From a virus: a stretch of 55,148 nucleotides of DNA. The translations under genes were made by a program, and so were the position numbers. Numbering within the stretch: the first letter of the stretch is position 1; each line of letters starts with the position of its first letter. Below, in pieces: positions 8,778 to 18,147 of this stretch. A model generated the notes under the pieces. The model was not told where the DNA came from. It saw nothing but the letters and a program-made list of their open reading frames with translations, and made no database searches. The stretch is taken from IMG/VR virus record IMGVR_UViG_3300021513_000057, positions 1 to 55,148 of that record. The stretch is one strand, 5' to 3'.

Positions 8778-9067
8778 AAATAGAAGATTACAAAAAGAAG
8801 AATACAAAAAAGATTAAATGTCCAAGTGGATTAGAAGTTACCGTTAATAATATTACACCATATACTTTACTCAGAATAGTAGATAAATTAGGGATAAATC
8901 CTACAAGAGAAGAAGTATATACAAAACCAGTGATTGATGCATTGTTTAAGGCATTTTTGAAAGAACCTATTATAGGTAAGGATATAGAAATAGAAGATTT
9001 TCTTAGAGAGGATTACATTTTCTTGCACAATTTGATATTTGAAAGGGTAACATTACCGGAAGAATAA
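8774..9067 (+). CDS. paralogous tail assembly chaperone
   Basis: 97 residues, start ATG overlapping the previous stop (ATGA). It aligns with the chaperone at 8239: IEDYKKKNTKKIKCPSGLEV matches LEEYKKGKIKDYKLPSGLII, and ALFKAFLKEPII matches ALFKAFIVSPVI. This is a tandem duplication within the chaperone cassette. One copy may serve each tail-tube variant, which is speculation. Confidence 0.55.
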   Translation: MKIEDYKKKNTKKIKCPSGLEVTVNNITPYTLLRIVDKLGINPTREEVYTKPVIDALFKAFLKEPIIGKDIEIEDFLREDYIFLHNLIFERVTLPEE

Positions 9068-9068
9068 G

Positions 9069-9245
9069 ATGAAGTATCATGTGCACGTTTATGAAGTAAA
9101 AAACGAATATGAAATAGATTTGGACGGAAGAAGTCAGTTAGAAGCAAGGGCTAAGGCAGTTGAGATATATAATAAAGAGAAAGATAAACTCAAAAGAGTT
9201 AGTTCTGATTGTGATATAATAGTTTTAGCTTTTAAACAAGATTAG
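9069..9245 (+). CDS. small hypothetical protein before tape measure
   Basis: 58 residues starting MKYHVHVYEVKNEYEIDLDG and ending VLAFKQD. It begins two bases after the chaperone stop and ends six bases before the tape-measure start, so it is embedded in the operon. The pattern of two beta strands, a helix rich in Lys/Glu and a final strand suggests a tiny alpha/beta fold. No family is recognised. Confidence 0.5.
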   Translation: MKYHVHVYEVKNEYEIDLDGRSQLEARAKAVEIYNKEKDKLKRVSSDCDIIVLAFKQD

Positions 9246-9250
9246 GAAAA

Positions 9251-12200
9251 TTGCCTGATTATGAATATAATGTAGGACTTAGTATAACTGGTGCGGGTGT
9301 TGTAGACCGTACTCTCGAAAGGCTACAAGTACGGATAACAAAGTTGGCTCGTAGCACTAAACTGATTTCTAATGCTTATAGAGATTCATTCCGAAATTTC
9401 ACACCACTATTTAGTGGATTAGAGAAGAAACTTCAAGGTGTATATGATGCAAATTCTAAATTAGCCACATCTACTCAGAATGTTGCGAAACACCATGTGA
9501 CATCAGCAAAAGCTATTCAGTCTTCTACTTCATATTATACTAAACTTGATCAGTCTTTGCGAGAAACCAGTAAGTGGCAAAAGTCAAATGCAGAGACTGT
9601 TCAGTCTACACTTAGGAATTACGATAAATTTAGTGATTCTCTCCAAGCAAATTATCAGCAGCAGAAAGCTTCTTCAAAAATAATTAGTGCTTCTGTCAAG
9701 AACTATGATAAACTTAGTAAGACGCTACAGGATACTGGTAAGTGGCAGAAATTTAATGCTGATGTTATGCGTTCTGCCTCTGGAAATTATGATAAGCTGA
9801 GTAGTACTTTACAACGAACTTATAAAATACAGCGTTCAGGTTCTAAGGTAGTTCAATCTACTGCACGAAACTACGATAAACTTAGCGATTCTTTACAGCG
9901 TTCTCATAAATGGCATCGGAGTGATACGGAAAGTTTCAAGAAGGCAGTCAAACAGTATTCGTCATTTGGTAAAGTGATAGATAAAATAGCAGCTGCGTCC
10001 AAACGCATGGCTAACACGCAAAGAGGTGCTGCATCTTCATTTAAAATAGTAACTAATGAATTAGAAAAGCAGACAAATGCCAATAAGTTCCTTAATATCT
10101 TATTGAATTCCAATTCAAGAATTTTCAGAGAGGAAGTTAAATCAGGTAGATTAGCTGCACTGCAAATGAAGGCTGCTGCAGAAATTGAGAAGAAAGGTAT
10201 CAATGCGGTTAATAAATCTCTACAAGAACAGTTGAAGACTCGTGTGCGTCATATAAAAACTGCTCGCTTATTAGGAGCGGAGCTTGATAGTACAGCAAAG
10301 ATGCAGAATTCTGCTATACTGACAGTAGACAGGAGTCTTAAAAGACATGGTACGACTTGGGGTAAATTAGGTGGCGGTCTTGAAAAAATAGGTGGTGTAG
10401 TCAAGAAAGTAGGTATGAGCTTTCTTACCATCTTGGGTCCTGTCTTTCTGCTTGATGCTGCATTACGTACCGTGGGTCAGGTTGCCAGCTGGCTATTTGA
10501 TCCTTTTATTTCTTTCCAGGATGCATTATTTGAGGTAAGAAAGACAGCCAATTTGACAATTGATCAAATGAATGAATTAGGAGATGCATTAATAAAGTTG
10601 AGTAAGGATGTACCGATGGCTGCTACGGCGTTAGCAAGTATAGCAAGTGAGGCTGGACGTTTGGGTATTTCAGGTACTCAAAACTTACTTTCCTTTACCA
10701 AAACTGTTGCAAAGTTGAGTATAGCTACGACTCTTACAGCGGATCAAGCAGCAGAAGCATTAGCAAAAATACGTGAAGCATTTGGACTGCCTATCGCTGA
10801 AATTGAAAAATTGGGTGCTATCATTAATGAACTTGAAAACACAACTGCTGCTACAACTGAAGAAATAGTTTCTGCAATGAAGAATATTGGTGCTGCGGGT
10901 AAGATGATGGGCTTTACAGTAGACCAAGCAGCTGCACTATCTGCTACACTTGTTGGAGCAGGTATGGCAGGTGAAAGAGCTGGTACTCGATTGAGACGTA
11001 CTTTCCAGCAATTAGCTGCAAATGCATCTAAGATAACTGAGTTTATGGGGGACCAAGGTAAGGCATGGGCAGAAGCGTTGGAAAGAGATCCAATACAAGC
11101 GCTAATGATGTATCTTAAGAAGCTTAATGAAATACCTTCACGAGTCCAGAGAATGGAGAAAGCACACGAACATTTCGGAGAGATTGCAGGATTTGCTATC
11201 GCTACACTTGCTGAGAATTATCCACAATTAGTGAAGAATATGGAGACTGCTCATGAAGAACTTAAATGGGGTACATCACTACAGAAAGAATATTCGATTG
11301 CTATTACTAAAACTTCTGCAAAGTTACAAGTGTTTCAGAACAGAGCTGAGGCAGCAAGGCGAGAATTAGGTGATGCCTTACAGCCATCACTACTCAATGT
11401 TAAAGGCGCATTAGTAGGTGTGCAAGAACAAATAGCTAAAGCTGCTGAATTGATTAGGAAGATGAATGATGAAATGGAATCTTCTGTTACTGCTACTGAT
11501 GTTTATATTCAAGAAGTAAATAGATTAGGTGCAAGTGTGAATAAATTACCTGGTGCATTTGAGGGATTTTTTAGTTATATAGCAGTTGGTGGAAAGACAT
11601 TTCTCGATTTTCTCCAAGCTGCTGCTGCTCGCATGGGTGGTGATTTTGTAGCATCAAGTTATAAATCGATAAATGCCCAGAGTGCATTCGTAGTAGGTAT
11701 GCATGAAATGGAAGAATCTGCACGAGATGCAACTAAAGCATTTGAACTCGAAAGTAAGTTGTGGAATCAGAGAAATATTGCATTAAGAGAAGGTGTTAAA
11801 TGGGTACGTCAGCAAAACAATGTTAGTAATGATCATTTACAAACTATTAAGGAATATGATGAATGGTTAGAAATAGAGCCTAAACTGAGGCAGCATATTA
11901 CTGACAGTATAAAAGATGAAAGCAGGCGAAAAGAAGAATTAACAAAAGTTGATATGATTAGTATTTCATTAGCACGTAAGACTGCAGATGCTATAATTGA
12001 TGAATATAATAGTCGAAGCGTTTTAACAGATGAAGAGTTCAAGAATTTCAGGGATCTTCAGAATATATTTAGGGAGAAAAGAAGATTTGGAGAAGAAGAA
12101 TTAGAATTATGGGATAAGCAAGCACAAGCGAGACGAGCGGAAATAGCACTAAATGACGAAGCTTCATTAACATATAAAAACGTAGTAAGAACAATTAAAA

Positions 12201-13744
12201 ATTATAACAAAGCTCATGGCACATCAATTAAGATAGGTAAAAATGGCGTCGAAGTACGAGAAGCCCTATTAAAAACTGGTCATGATCTTATATGGATGGG
12301 TAATAAATGGGTGATAGTAGATAAGAATCTTGCTGACACTTGGTTCAAAGGCAATAAAATATTAGAAGATAGAGATAAACTAACAAACAAATATCTTACC
12401 AGTAACGAGAAATTACAGATTCAGTATTCAAAAGTAGTAGGAGCGATTTTAAATGTAATAAAAGCTGAAGTTGATTTAAAAAACTTAAACAATGAATTAA
12501 AAAGAACTTTTGATGATCTTACTCGTTCTTCTCGTGATTTATATGATGTTTCTTTAGATTTAGCTGGCGCTTATTCCGGAATGTATGATACATGGGACGA
12601 AGTGAAAGATATAGAAGAGAAAGCAACTGGTATTACTCGTCAAGTTATAAATCAATATGATGATGAAGTTGATGCAATCGAGAGACTGGTTAAACAAAGC
12701 ATAAAATACGCAAAACAGGGTGATAAAACAGCAGCTTCGGAAAAAATAGTAGAAGGAGCAGTGAAAGCTCGCATACTCGCAGAAAAATTAAAGAGAAAAT
12801 CTATGAAAGCAACCACTGATGAAGAACGAGAAGCATATAAAGAAGCATGGAGGTGGGTAACTGGTAATCTGCGATTAATCCGAGAAAGTACAGTTGGAGT
12901 TGGAGATTTAGAGTCACAATGGGATAAAGCATCTTTGGGTATAGTTTCCTCGTTACATAATATATATGGAGTACCTAAATCTCTATCAGGAGAAACTGAG
13001 CAGTCTTTTAAGGACATTCTTGATATATATGATGAGGTCGAAAAGAAATCAGGTAAACTTCCTAAAGATATAAAAGATATAATAGAAAGTACCGGGAAGC
13101 TCAAGTCTCCCGAAATTGATGTTTCTGAAACTTTACCTGAAAAGGTTAAGGAGGCTAAAGATCATGTAGATGAAATGAAGGATTCATTAACCAGCACAAC
13201 TCTCTCTCCTGATCTTAAAGAATACTTAAATATTGAAAACTGGGATGACATGCTGACTCATATAAACGATGCAGTTGATAAAATAAATAAGATAGATACA
13301 GAAAAGGAAATAACATTGGACTTAAATAGCGAGAGTTTTATGGAAGACTGGAATGAGGCAATAAAACAAATAGAAAGTGAACCAATTACTCTCAATATAG
13401 AGCTTGATGAAGAAGGTAAAAAATTATTAAATTTGTTTGGAGAGAGTTTAGAATCAACTGTTACAGTTACAGGAGGTATAGAAACAACCTCTAAAGAATT
13501 AGTAAACAACATTAGTGAAGGAGTATCGAAGGGTATAGGAAATCAAACTATAGCTGCACAAACTGAAGTAGTGCCGACTCCAGTACCGACTCCTACTATA
13601 CCAGCAGGAACTACTGTAACACAAAAACATCAAGTAGATATAAACATGAAATTCGAAGGTCAGCCACCAAAAGGAGTTGATAAAGAAAGCTTAAAAGAAA
13701 TAATAAGAACCGAGATAGGTAAAGCAATCAGATCTGTATTTTGA
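9251..13744 (+). CDS. tape measure protein, TP901 family
   Basis: 1497 residues, starting at TTG after aggaaaa. Residues about 95-234 are five 28-residue coiled-coil repeats. Residues about 365-420 are hydrophobic (SFLTILGPVFLLDAALRTVG), possibly a membrane-inserting segment. Residues about 430-620 match the TP901/PhageMin_Tail core (VPMAATALASIASEAGRLGI, LTADQAAEALAKIREAFG, GMAGERAGTRLRRTFQQLA). The long helical C-terminal half ends in a Pro/Thr-rich linker (TPVPTPTIPAGT) and a small conserved domain. Tape length sets tail length, so roughly 200 nm is expected (inference from about 0.15 nm per residue). Confidence 0.9.
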   Translation: MPDYEYNVGLSITGAGVVDRTLERLQVRITKLARSTKLISNAYRDSFRNFTPLFSGLEKKLQGVYDANSKLATSTQNVAKHHVTSAKAIQSSTSYYTKLDQSLRETSKWQKSNAETVQSTLRNYDKFSDSLQANYQQQKASSKIISASVKNYDKLSKTLQDTGKWQKFNADVMRSASGNYDKLSSTLQRTYKIQRSGSKVVQSTARNYDKLSDSLQRSHKWHRSDTESFKKAVKQYSSFGKVIDKIAAASKRMANTQRGAASSFKIVTNELEKQTNANKFLNILLNSNSRIFREEVKSGRLAALQMKAAAEIEKKGINAVNKSLQEQLKTRVRHIKTARLLGAELDSTAKMQNSAILTVDRSLKRHGTTWGKLGGGLEKIGGVVKKVGMSFLTILGPVFLLDAALRTVGQVASWLFDPFISFQDALFEVRKTANLTIDQMNELGDALIKLSKDVPMAATALASIASEAGRLGISGTQNLLSFTKTVAKLSIATTLTADQAAEALAKIREAFGLPIAEIEKLGAIINELENTTAATTEEIVSAMKNIGAAGKMMGFTVDQAAALSATLVGAGMAGERAGTRLRRTFQQLAANASKITEFMGDQGKAWAEALERDPIQALMMYLKKLNEIPSRVQRMEKAHEHFGEIAGFAIATLAENYPQLVKNMETAHEELKWGTSLQKEYSIAITKTSAKLQVFQNRAEAARRELGDALQPSLLNVKGALVGVQEQIAKAAELIRKMNDEMESSVTATDVYIQEVNRLGASVNKLPGAFEGFFSYIAVGGKTFLDFLQAAAARMGGDFVASSYKSINAQSAFVVGMHEMEESARDATKAFELESKLWNQRNIALREGVKWVRQQNNVSNDHLQTIKEYDEWLEIEPKLRQHITDSIKDESRRKEELTKVDMISISLARKTADAIIDEYNSRSVLTDEEFKNFRDLQNIFREKRRFGEEELELWDKQAQARRAEIALNDEASLTYKNVVRTIKNYNKAHGTSIKIGKNGVEVREALLKTGHDLIWMGNKWVIVDKNLADTWFKGNKILEDRDKLTNKYLTSNEKLQIQYSKVVGAILNVIKAEVDLKNLNNELKRTFDDLTRSSRDLYDVSLDLAGAYSGMYDTWDEVKDIEEKATGITRQVINQYDDEVDAIERLVKQSIKYAKQGDKTAASEKIVEGAVKARILAEKLKRKSMKATTDEEREAYKEAWRWVTGNLRLIRESTVGVGDLESQWDKASLGIVSSLHNIYGVPKSLSGETEQSFKDILDIYDEVEKKSGKLPKDIKDIIESTGKLKSPEIDVSETLPEKVKEAKDHVDEMKDSLTSTTLSPDLKEYLNIENWDDMLTHINDAVDKINKIDTEKEITLDLNSESFMEDWNEAIKQIESEPITLNIELDEEGKKLLNLFGESLESTVTVTGGIETTSKELVNNISEGVSKGIGNQTIAAQTEVVPTPVPTPTIPAGTTVTQKHQVDINMKFEGQPPKGVDKESLKEIIRTEIGKAIRSVF
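9533..9952 (+). repeat. five 84-bp (28-residue) repeats in tape measure
   Basis: Five consecutive 28-residue units begin with (N/Y)YDKLS or a variant: YYTKLDQSL, NYDKFSDSL, NYDKLSKTL, NYDKLSSTL, NYDKLSDSL. Several contain KWQK. Twenty-eight residues equal four heptads, consistent with a regular coiled coil. Protein identity between units exceeds the apparent DNA identity, so the array is not very recent. Confidence 0.8.
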
Positions 13745-13753
13745 GGTGATTAG

Positions 13754-16063
13754 ATGGTAGAGAATGCATCTGTTGTGACATTTGGAAATAATGCGAGTGC
13801 AATGGTGATAAGTTATGAATGCGATTATAGAACTGGGAATGTACCTATTGATATATTAGGTAGAAACAGGAATGATTATCAAGATTTAGGATTATTTCCT
13901 ACTGAGCATCATTTCACTTTATTTGTAGAGAATAATTCACAATATCGTAATCTTCTTCAAGAATTATACAAACATGAAGAAATAGAATTTGGATATAACG
14001 AGTCTACAAAGTTTTATGGTGTTCCTACTCATATCCATAAACATCCTATGCAAGCTGGGAGAATCGAGGACTTATATATTGTAGATGTTGATGTACTCTC
14101 AACTGATCCATTACGTTATGGTAAAAAATTTGAAGCAAGTCGAGCGTTAACAAGTAAAAGTGGTTCATTTAATCTACCAGCAGTCATTGGCGATACTAAA
14201 ACTCCTATAAGTCTTCATTTCGATGTTTATGATGTAAATAAGAAAACTGTTACTGGTTCTGATACTGGTACCTATTTGTTATTTGGTAGAAAAGACCAGC
14301 TTGGATTCGATCATCTTCATATGCACTATGTCGCTATTCCTCGATGGAAAGATTTTTGGGATAATTATTTTTGGTACGATCAGTATATTCTTCCTCCACT
14401 TAACTCAACAACAGGAACAATTCCGTGTGGAGACGGAGAAGTTACATGGGTATGGGGTATTCAACCAACGTCTTACAGTTTAAATCATCCTAATATTATT
14501 CAGTTTTTATGGTTGAAAGATGACTACTGTTATGATTTTCCTGATACCAGTACATCTTATAGATATATACCATGTACATGCCCCCAATGTGACATCAGAT
14601 TACTAAATGAAAGACTGACTGCAGCGGCAGGAGCTATCTTTGTAGATCTCGGAGGAGACGATAATATAGACAAGATTCATTTAATAGCTGATGTACGAAT
14701 TCCTATTATTTGGTGGGAGCAGGACGATTTGGTGGATGGCATAAATATCTTTGCTTGGAATACTATAAATAATAGCTGGCATCCTATAGCTATTCGTAGT
14801 TTAAATCCTTATAGTGTTGACTCAGGATACAAAACTATTGATGTGACTCTTAATTATTCGAGTACATTGAATGTAAGTGGTGGAATGATGTTTTTATTTT
14901 ATAATCAAAAAAGTGGAGGAATAACCGATGATCCCAGAGCGCACGGGTGGGATTTGATGATTGATCATCAGCGGTATACTAAAAATACAACCTATGCTGC
15001 AATGTCAACAGGCACTAACTACCTACGCATGCGAGTATTTAGAAAAGAGCATAGACTTGCTACTATTATTCCTCGTGACTATGAGATATTACAATATGCT
15101 ATCATAAAAGGTATAAATAATATCCCGAACAATACAGTACAAATTCATATTGTTAATGCTGCTTCAGATGCGATAGGAGAGTTTGTATATCGTACAATTG
15201 AAATTCCGAGTAGTGAATGGTCTGGCACTCATTTGATACCGCTGGCATCTATAGATTATCTACCCGATGCTTCATATATAGGAATTCTCATTCAATTGAA
15301 AGAAGAACTATTGAATGCAGGCACGCTTCCAGGGGTAGAATTATACAACATGGCAGGTGCAAAGACATTGGAGATATGTGGTGGAGAAATTGAAGTAGAT
15401 ACGAGAATATATGGTAAACAAAAAGAAACTGCTCAGTATGTAAGAGCTACTCATTCAGGAAAATCAATAATAAAGGAGTACAGTCAGATAGAAACCTTAA
15501 GGGTTGTTGAAATTCATGATGAATTAGAGCCTTATAGAGTTACACGATTACAGGGTCCATGGTTACAGGGTCATTATGAATTGAATGCTAAAGTTAGTGA
15601 TAAATTTATGTTTGATCCATTTGAAAATATATATAATAGCTATTATGAAATTTCAGGCGGTGTATCTATATATTCCTCTTTTGTAAGTTTAGGGGATGGT
15701 CACATTACCTATTTGATTTCTCCAAATTTGCCTATCATTGAAGTTCCTACTCTTTATTTAGCAGGAAGTGTTTCTCATGCTTATGTTTCAGGTAATAATG
15801 AAGATTTCTATGAAGTGAGTTTTGTTCCTAATCATACAGGCTATATAGGTTCATCCGAAATAGATTTAAGAGGTCTTGAACGATTTTTTCTAAAGCTTGA
15901 AGGGGGGAGTTTTTCTGCACTTCATGTTAGTTGTGATTTAGGTAGTGTCTATAATCCTCTCCCTTGGGCTGTTCCTGACGGTCCCACTACTTATTATTAT
16001 TCAAAAGATAAAGATATTGATGTAGATTTGCATGTTGAGTATAGAGCTGCTTATTATACATGA
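13754..16063 (+). CDS. distal tail (Dit)-like baseplate protein 1
   Basis: 769 residues. The N-terminal 130 residues resemble the Dit/tail-protein ring domain (ISYECDYRTGNVPIDILG, FFTLFVEN-like strand, and YIVDVDVLSTDPLRYGK). Large beta-rich inserts follow, ending in a carbohydrate-binding-like region. It is directly after the tape measure, where Dit normally lies, and overlaps the next gene by ATGA. The next gene is a paralogue with the same order (ring domain, ADP/TDP-L(K)RYG/KYS strand, jelly-roll-like regions). Confidence 0.6.
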   Translation: MVENASVVTFGNNASAMVISYECDYRTGNVPIDILGRNRNDYQDLGLFPTEHHFTLFVENNSQYRNLLQELYKHEEIEFGYNESTKFYGVPTHIHKHPMQAGRIEDLYIVDVDVLSTDPLRYGKKFEASRALTSKSGSFNLPAVIGDTKTPISLHFDVYDVNKKTVTGSDTGTYLLFGRKDQLGFDHLHMHYVAIPRWKDFWDNYFWYDQYILPPLNSTTGTIPCGDGEVTWVWGIQPTSYSLNHPNIIQFLWLKDDYCYDFPDTSTSYRYIPCTCPQCDIRLLNERLTAAAGAIFVDLGGDDNIDKIHLIADVRIPIIWWEQDDLVDGINIFAWNTINNSWHPIAIRSLNPYSVDSGYKTIDVTLNYSSTLNVSGGMMFLFYNQKSGGITDDPRAHGWDLMIDHQRYTKNTTYAAMSTGTNYLRMRVFRKEHRLATIIPRDYEILQYAIIKGINNIPNNTVQIHIVNAASDAIGEFVYRTIEIPSSEWSGTHLIPLASIDYLPDASYIGILIQLKEELLNAGTLPGVELYNMAGAKTLEICGGEIEVDTRIYGKQKETAQYVRATHSGKSIIKEYSQIETLRVVEIHDELEPYRVTRLQGPWLQGHYELNAKVSDKFMFDPFENIYNSYYEISGGVSIYSSFVSLGDGHITYLISPNLPIIEVPTLYLAGSVSHAYVSGNNEDFYEVSFVPNHTGYIGSSEIDLRGLERFFLKLEGGSFSALHVSCDLGSVYNPLPWAVPDGPTTYYYSKDKDIDVDLHVEYRAAYYT

Positions 16064-18147
16064 CGAATATTAGTTCGGTTTGGCAGGTGGGAGATGTAAC
16101 TTTTAAAGCAGTAGAGTTTGATGAAGATACTGCTCTTGCTACTACTCATGCTAAATTTATAGGAGAAACTGGTAGTTTTGTTTCACAAGAAGTAAGTGGT
16201 GCTACCCTACGAATTAGAGCTTTTACTGAAAATCTAAGTTCATTAATACAAGAATTGCATAGTGCAGATATATTAAAATTACGAAGATATGATGGATATA
16301 TTCAATATGTTGAATTCAATAGAAGAAATTCACGATTAGAAGCACCTATCGTTCATGATAAAGAAGTAGAATTAGAATTCATAGCTGCTGATCCTTATAA
16401 ATATTCTCCAAATGAAAATTCATTATCGTTTAATTTAGATAGCACATCAAAAGAAATAACTATAAATGTCGATGGAGAGGTCAAAACACCATTAGGATTT
16501 GCGATAGAGAGCTATCGATTAGCATCTGTAATAAAGAGTTATTCTTCAACTGGTAAGTCCTATGAAATAACGGGTTATGGCACAGTTAAGGCGAGTGAAT
16601 GTAATATTAGAGCTCTAATAAATATTCCCAATTCGAGTTGGTTTGATGAAAATGGAATATTATTCCCAAGTCACGAAAATGAAAGCGGATGGATATGGAG
16701 AGAACTTAGTATGTGGGAAAAAGAGTGTATAAATGCTGCTGATGCTTTTATTTTTTATAATCACACTCCTGTAGCTACACCTTATGTTCTTAATTTTATC
16801 CAGGTTTCATCTACCAAGGCTGTAGAAAGAGATATTATGTTTAAAATTCATTATTTACGATTGTGGAATTGTTTTCCTTCCGAAACAGGAAGTGGTTGGG
16901 ATTATCGTATAAGACCAAACGGCTGGAGTTTATCGATTTGGAATGATGATATAAAAGAGTGGCAGGTTATTCATTCAAATATTCAAAATGAAGGTGATTC
17001 TAAATATGTTCATTTCAATGACTATAGTGGAAATCCAATCTTAATTGGATATAAAAATACAGTTCTCCGCACTGGCATTCGTTACTTCGAATCCGTACTT
17101 GCTCTGAATCAATTTCAAATAGGAATACGTGGTCAATCTATAGTTTCAGTTTTTCAACTACCGAATGTAGATAGCCTTGCTCCTATTGAGATAACATTTT
17201 ATGGTCCTTCAGATTTTAATGGGAAGATGCATGTAAACATCTATCCAGCTACAGTGCTGGATGTTAATAACCGGTCTTTTAATCCAAATATAGTTTTAAA
17301 ATCTTTTACTATTGACGGAGAATTTTGGGGTGGTACTCATATTGCATATTTTAATCCTTTAGGATATGATACTTTTGCTATTGAATTGAATCCTGAATAT
17401 ACAGGTACAGCACCAAGAGTAAATATTTATCAGTCTTCTACTACTGGTGATGGATTAATATTTTATGAAAGAACAATTGCAGGAGAACAAATATTTAATG
17501 TCACTCATAATTCTGAAACTATAGTATCACAAGTGAACTATAAAACTCCTGTGAGGAATCTTAAAATTAGAAGTTTGTTGGATAGAAGTACCGAATTAGT
17601 TTTTGAAAAATCATTCTTAGGTGAGAATGGTCATTTTAATGATTCTAATTATTATAGATTTAATCCTTTTGAAAGTGGACATGTCAGTGATTGTGTAGTA
17701 GCCAAAGCATCTGGTGCAAGTATTTACTCTTCACAAATAATTTTAGATTCAGGTGAATGGGTTCAATTCGGATTATATTCTTTAGCGCCATTCGCCAACT
17801 TTCCTGAAGGGCATTGGAGCGGTAGCGGAGATGTAGATGCTTATATTTCTCTCAACAGTACAACTGATACTAATTACATGTATAAAGTAGTTTTTGCAAA
17901 TTCTCCATATATGTTTCCTATTTATAATAGTGGTTGTAATCTTTTAGGAAAAGATCATTTTTATTTACATTTAGTAGCTACTACTTATACTTCAATAACA
18001 AATATGGAAATTCATTCGCCAGTAAATTTTGCAAATAAAGGTTTCGTTTATCTTTATCCAAACAAAGCAAATAAGATATTTATAGGGTATAAGAATCTTA
18101 ATAGCGATGCTACTATGAAATTGAAATGGCGTGACGCTTATTTATGA
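16060..18147 (+). CDS. distal tail (Dit)-like baseplate protein 2
   Basis: 695 residues. The N-terminal ring-like domain has EVELEFIAADPYKYSPNENS, matching the Dit hallmark strand before the DP.(R/K)Y turn in the preceding gene. Two or three beta-sandwich domains follow. Shared phrases with the neighbour include GTHIAYFNPL/GTHLIPL, a YRFNPFESG/FMFDPFEN segment and IYSSQIILDSG/IYSSFVSLGDG. Tandem Dit paralogues imply a heteromeric distal-tail hub or stacked rings. Confidence 0.6.
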   Translation: MTNISSVWQVGDVTFKAVEFDEDTALATTHAKFIGETGSFVSQEVSGATLRIRAFTENLSSLIQELHSADILKLRRYDGYIQYVEFNRRNSRLEAPIVHDKEVELEFIAADPYKYSPNENSLSFNLDSTSKEITINVDGEVKTPLGFAIESYRLASVIKSYSSTGKSYEITGYGTVKASECNIRALINIPNSSWFDENGILFPSHENESGWIWRELSMWEKECINAADAFIFYNHTPVATPYVLNFIQVSSTKAVERDIMFKIHYLRLWNCFPSETGSGWDYRIRPNGWSLSIWNDDIKEWQVIHSNIQNEGDSKYVHFNDYSGNPILIGYKNTVLRTGIRYFESVLALNQFQIGIRGQSIVSVFQLPNVDSLAPIEITFYGPSDFNGKMHVNIYPATVLDVNNRSFNPNIVLKSFTIDGEFWGGTHIAYFNPLGYDTFAIELNPEYTGTAPRVNIYQSSTTGDGLIFYERTIAGEQIFNVTHNSETIVSQVNYKTPVRNLKIRSLLDRSTELVFEKSFLGENGHFNDSNYYRFNPFESGHVSDCVVAKASGASIYSSQIILDSGEWVQFGLYSLAPFANFPEGHWSGSGDVDAYISLNSTTDTNYMYKVVFANSPYMFPIYNSGCNLLGKDHFYLHLVATTYTSITNMEIHSPVNFANKGFVYLYPNKANKIFIGYKNLNSDATMKLKWRDAYL

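Noticed and set aside
12652-13104. 150-codon - strand frame inside the tape measure gene
   Set aside because: Antisense shadow of the tape measure coiled-coil coding; no start signals.
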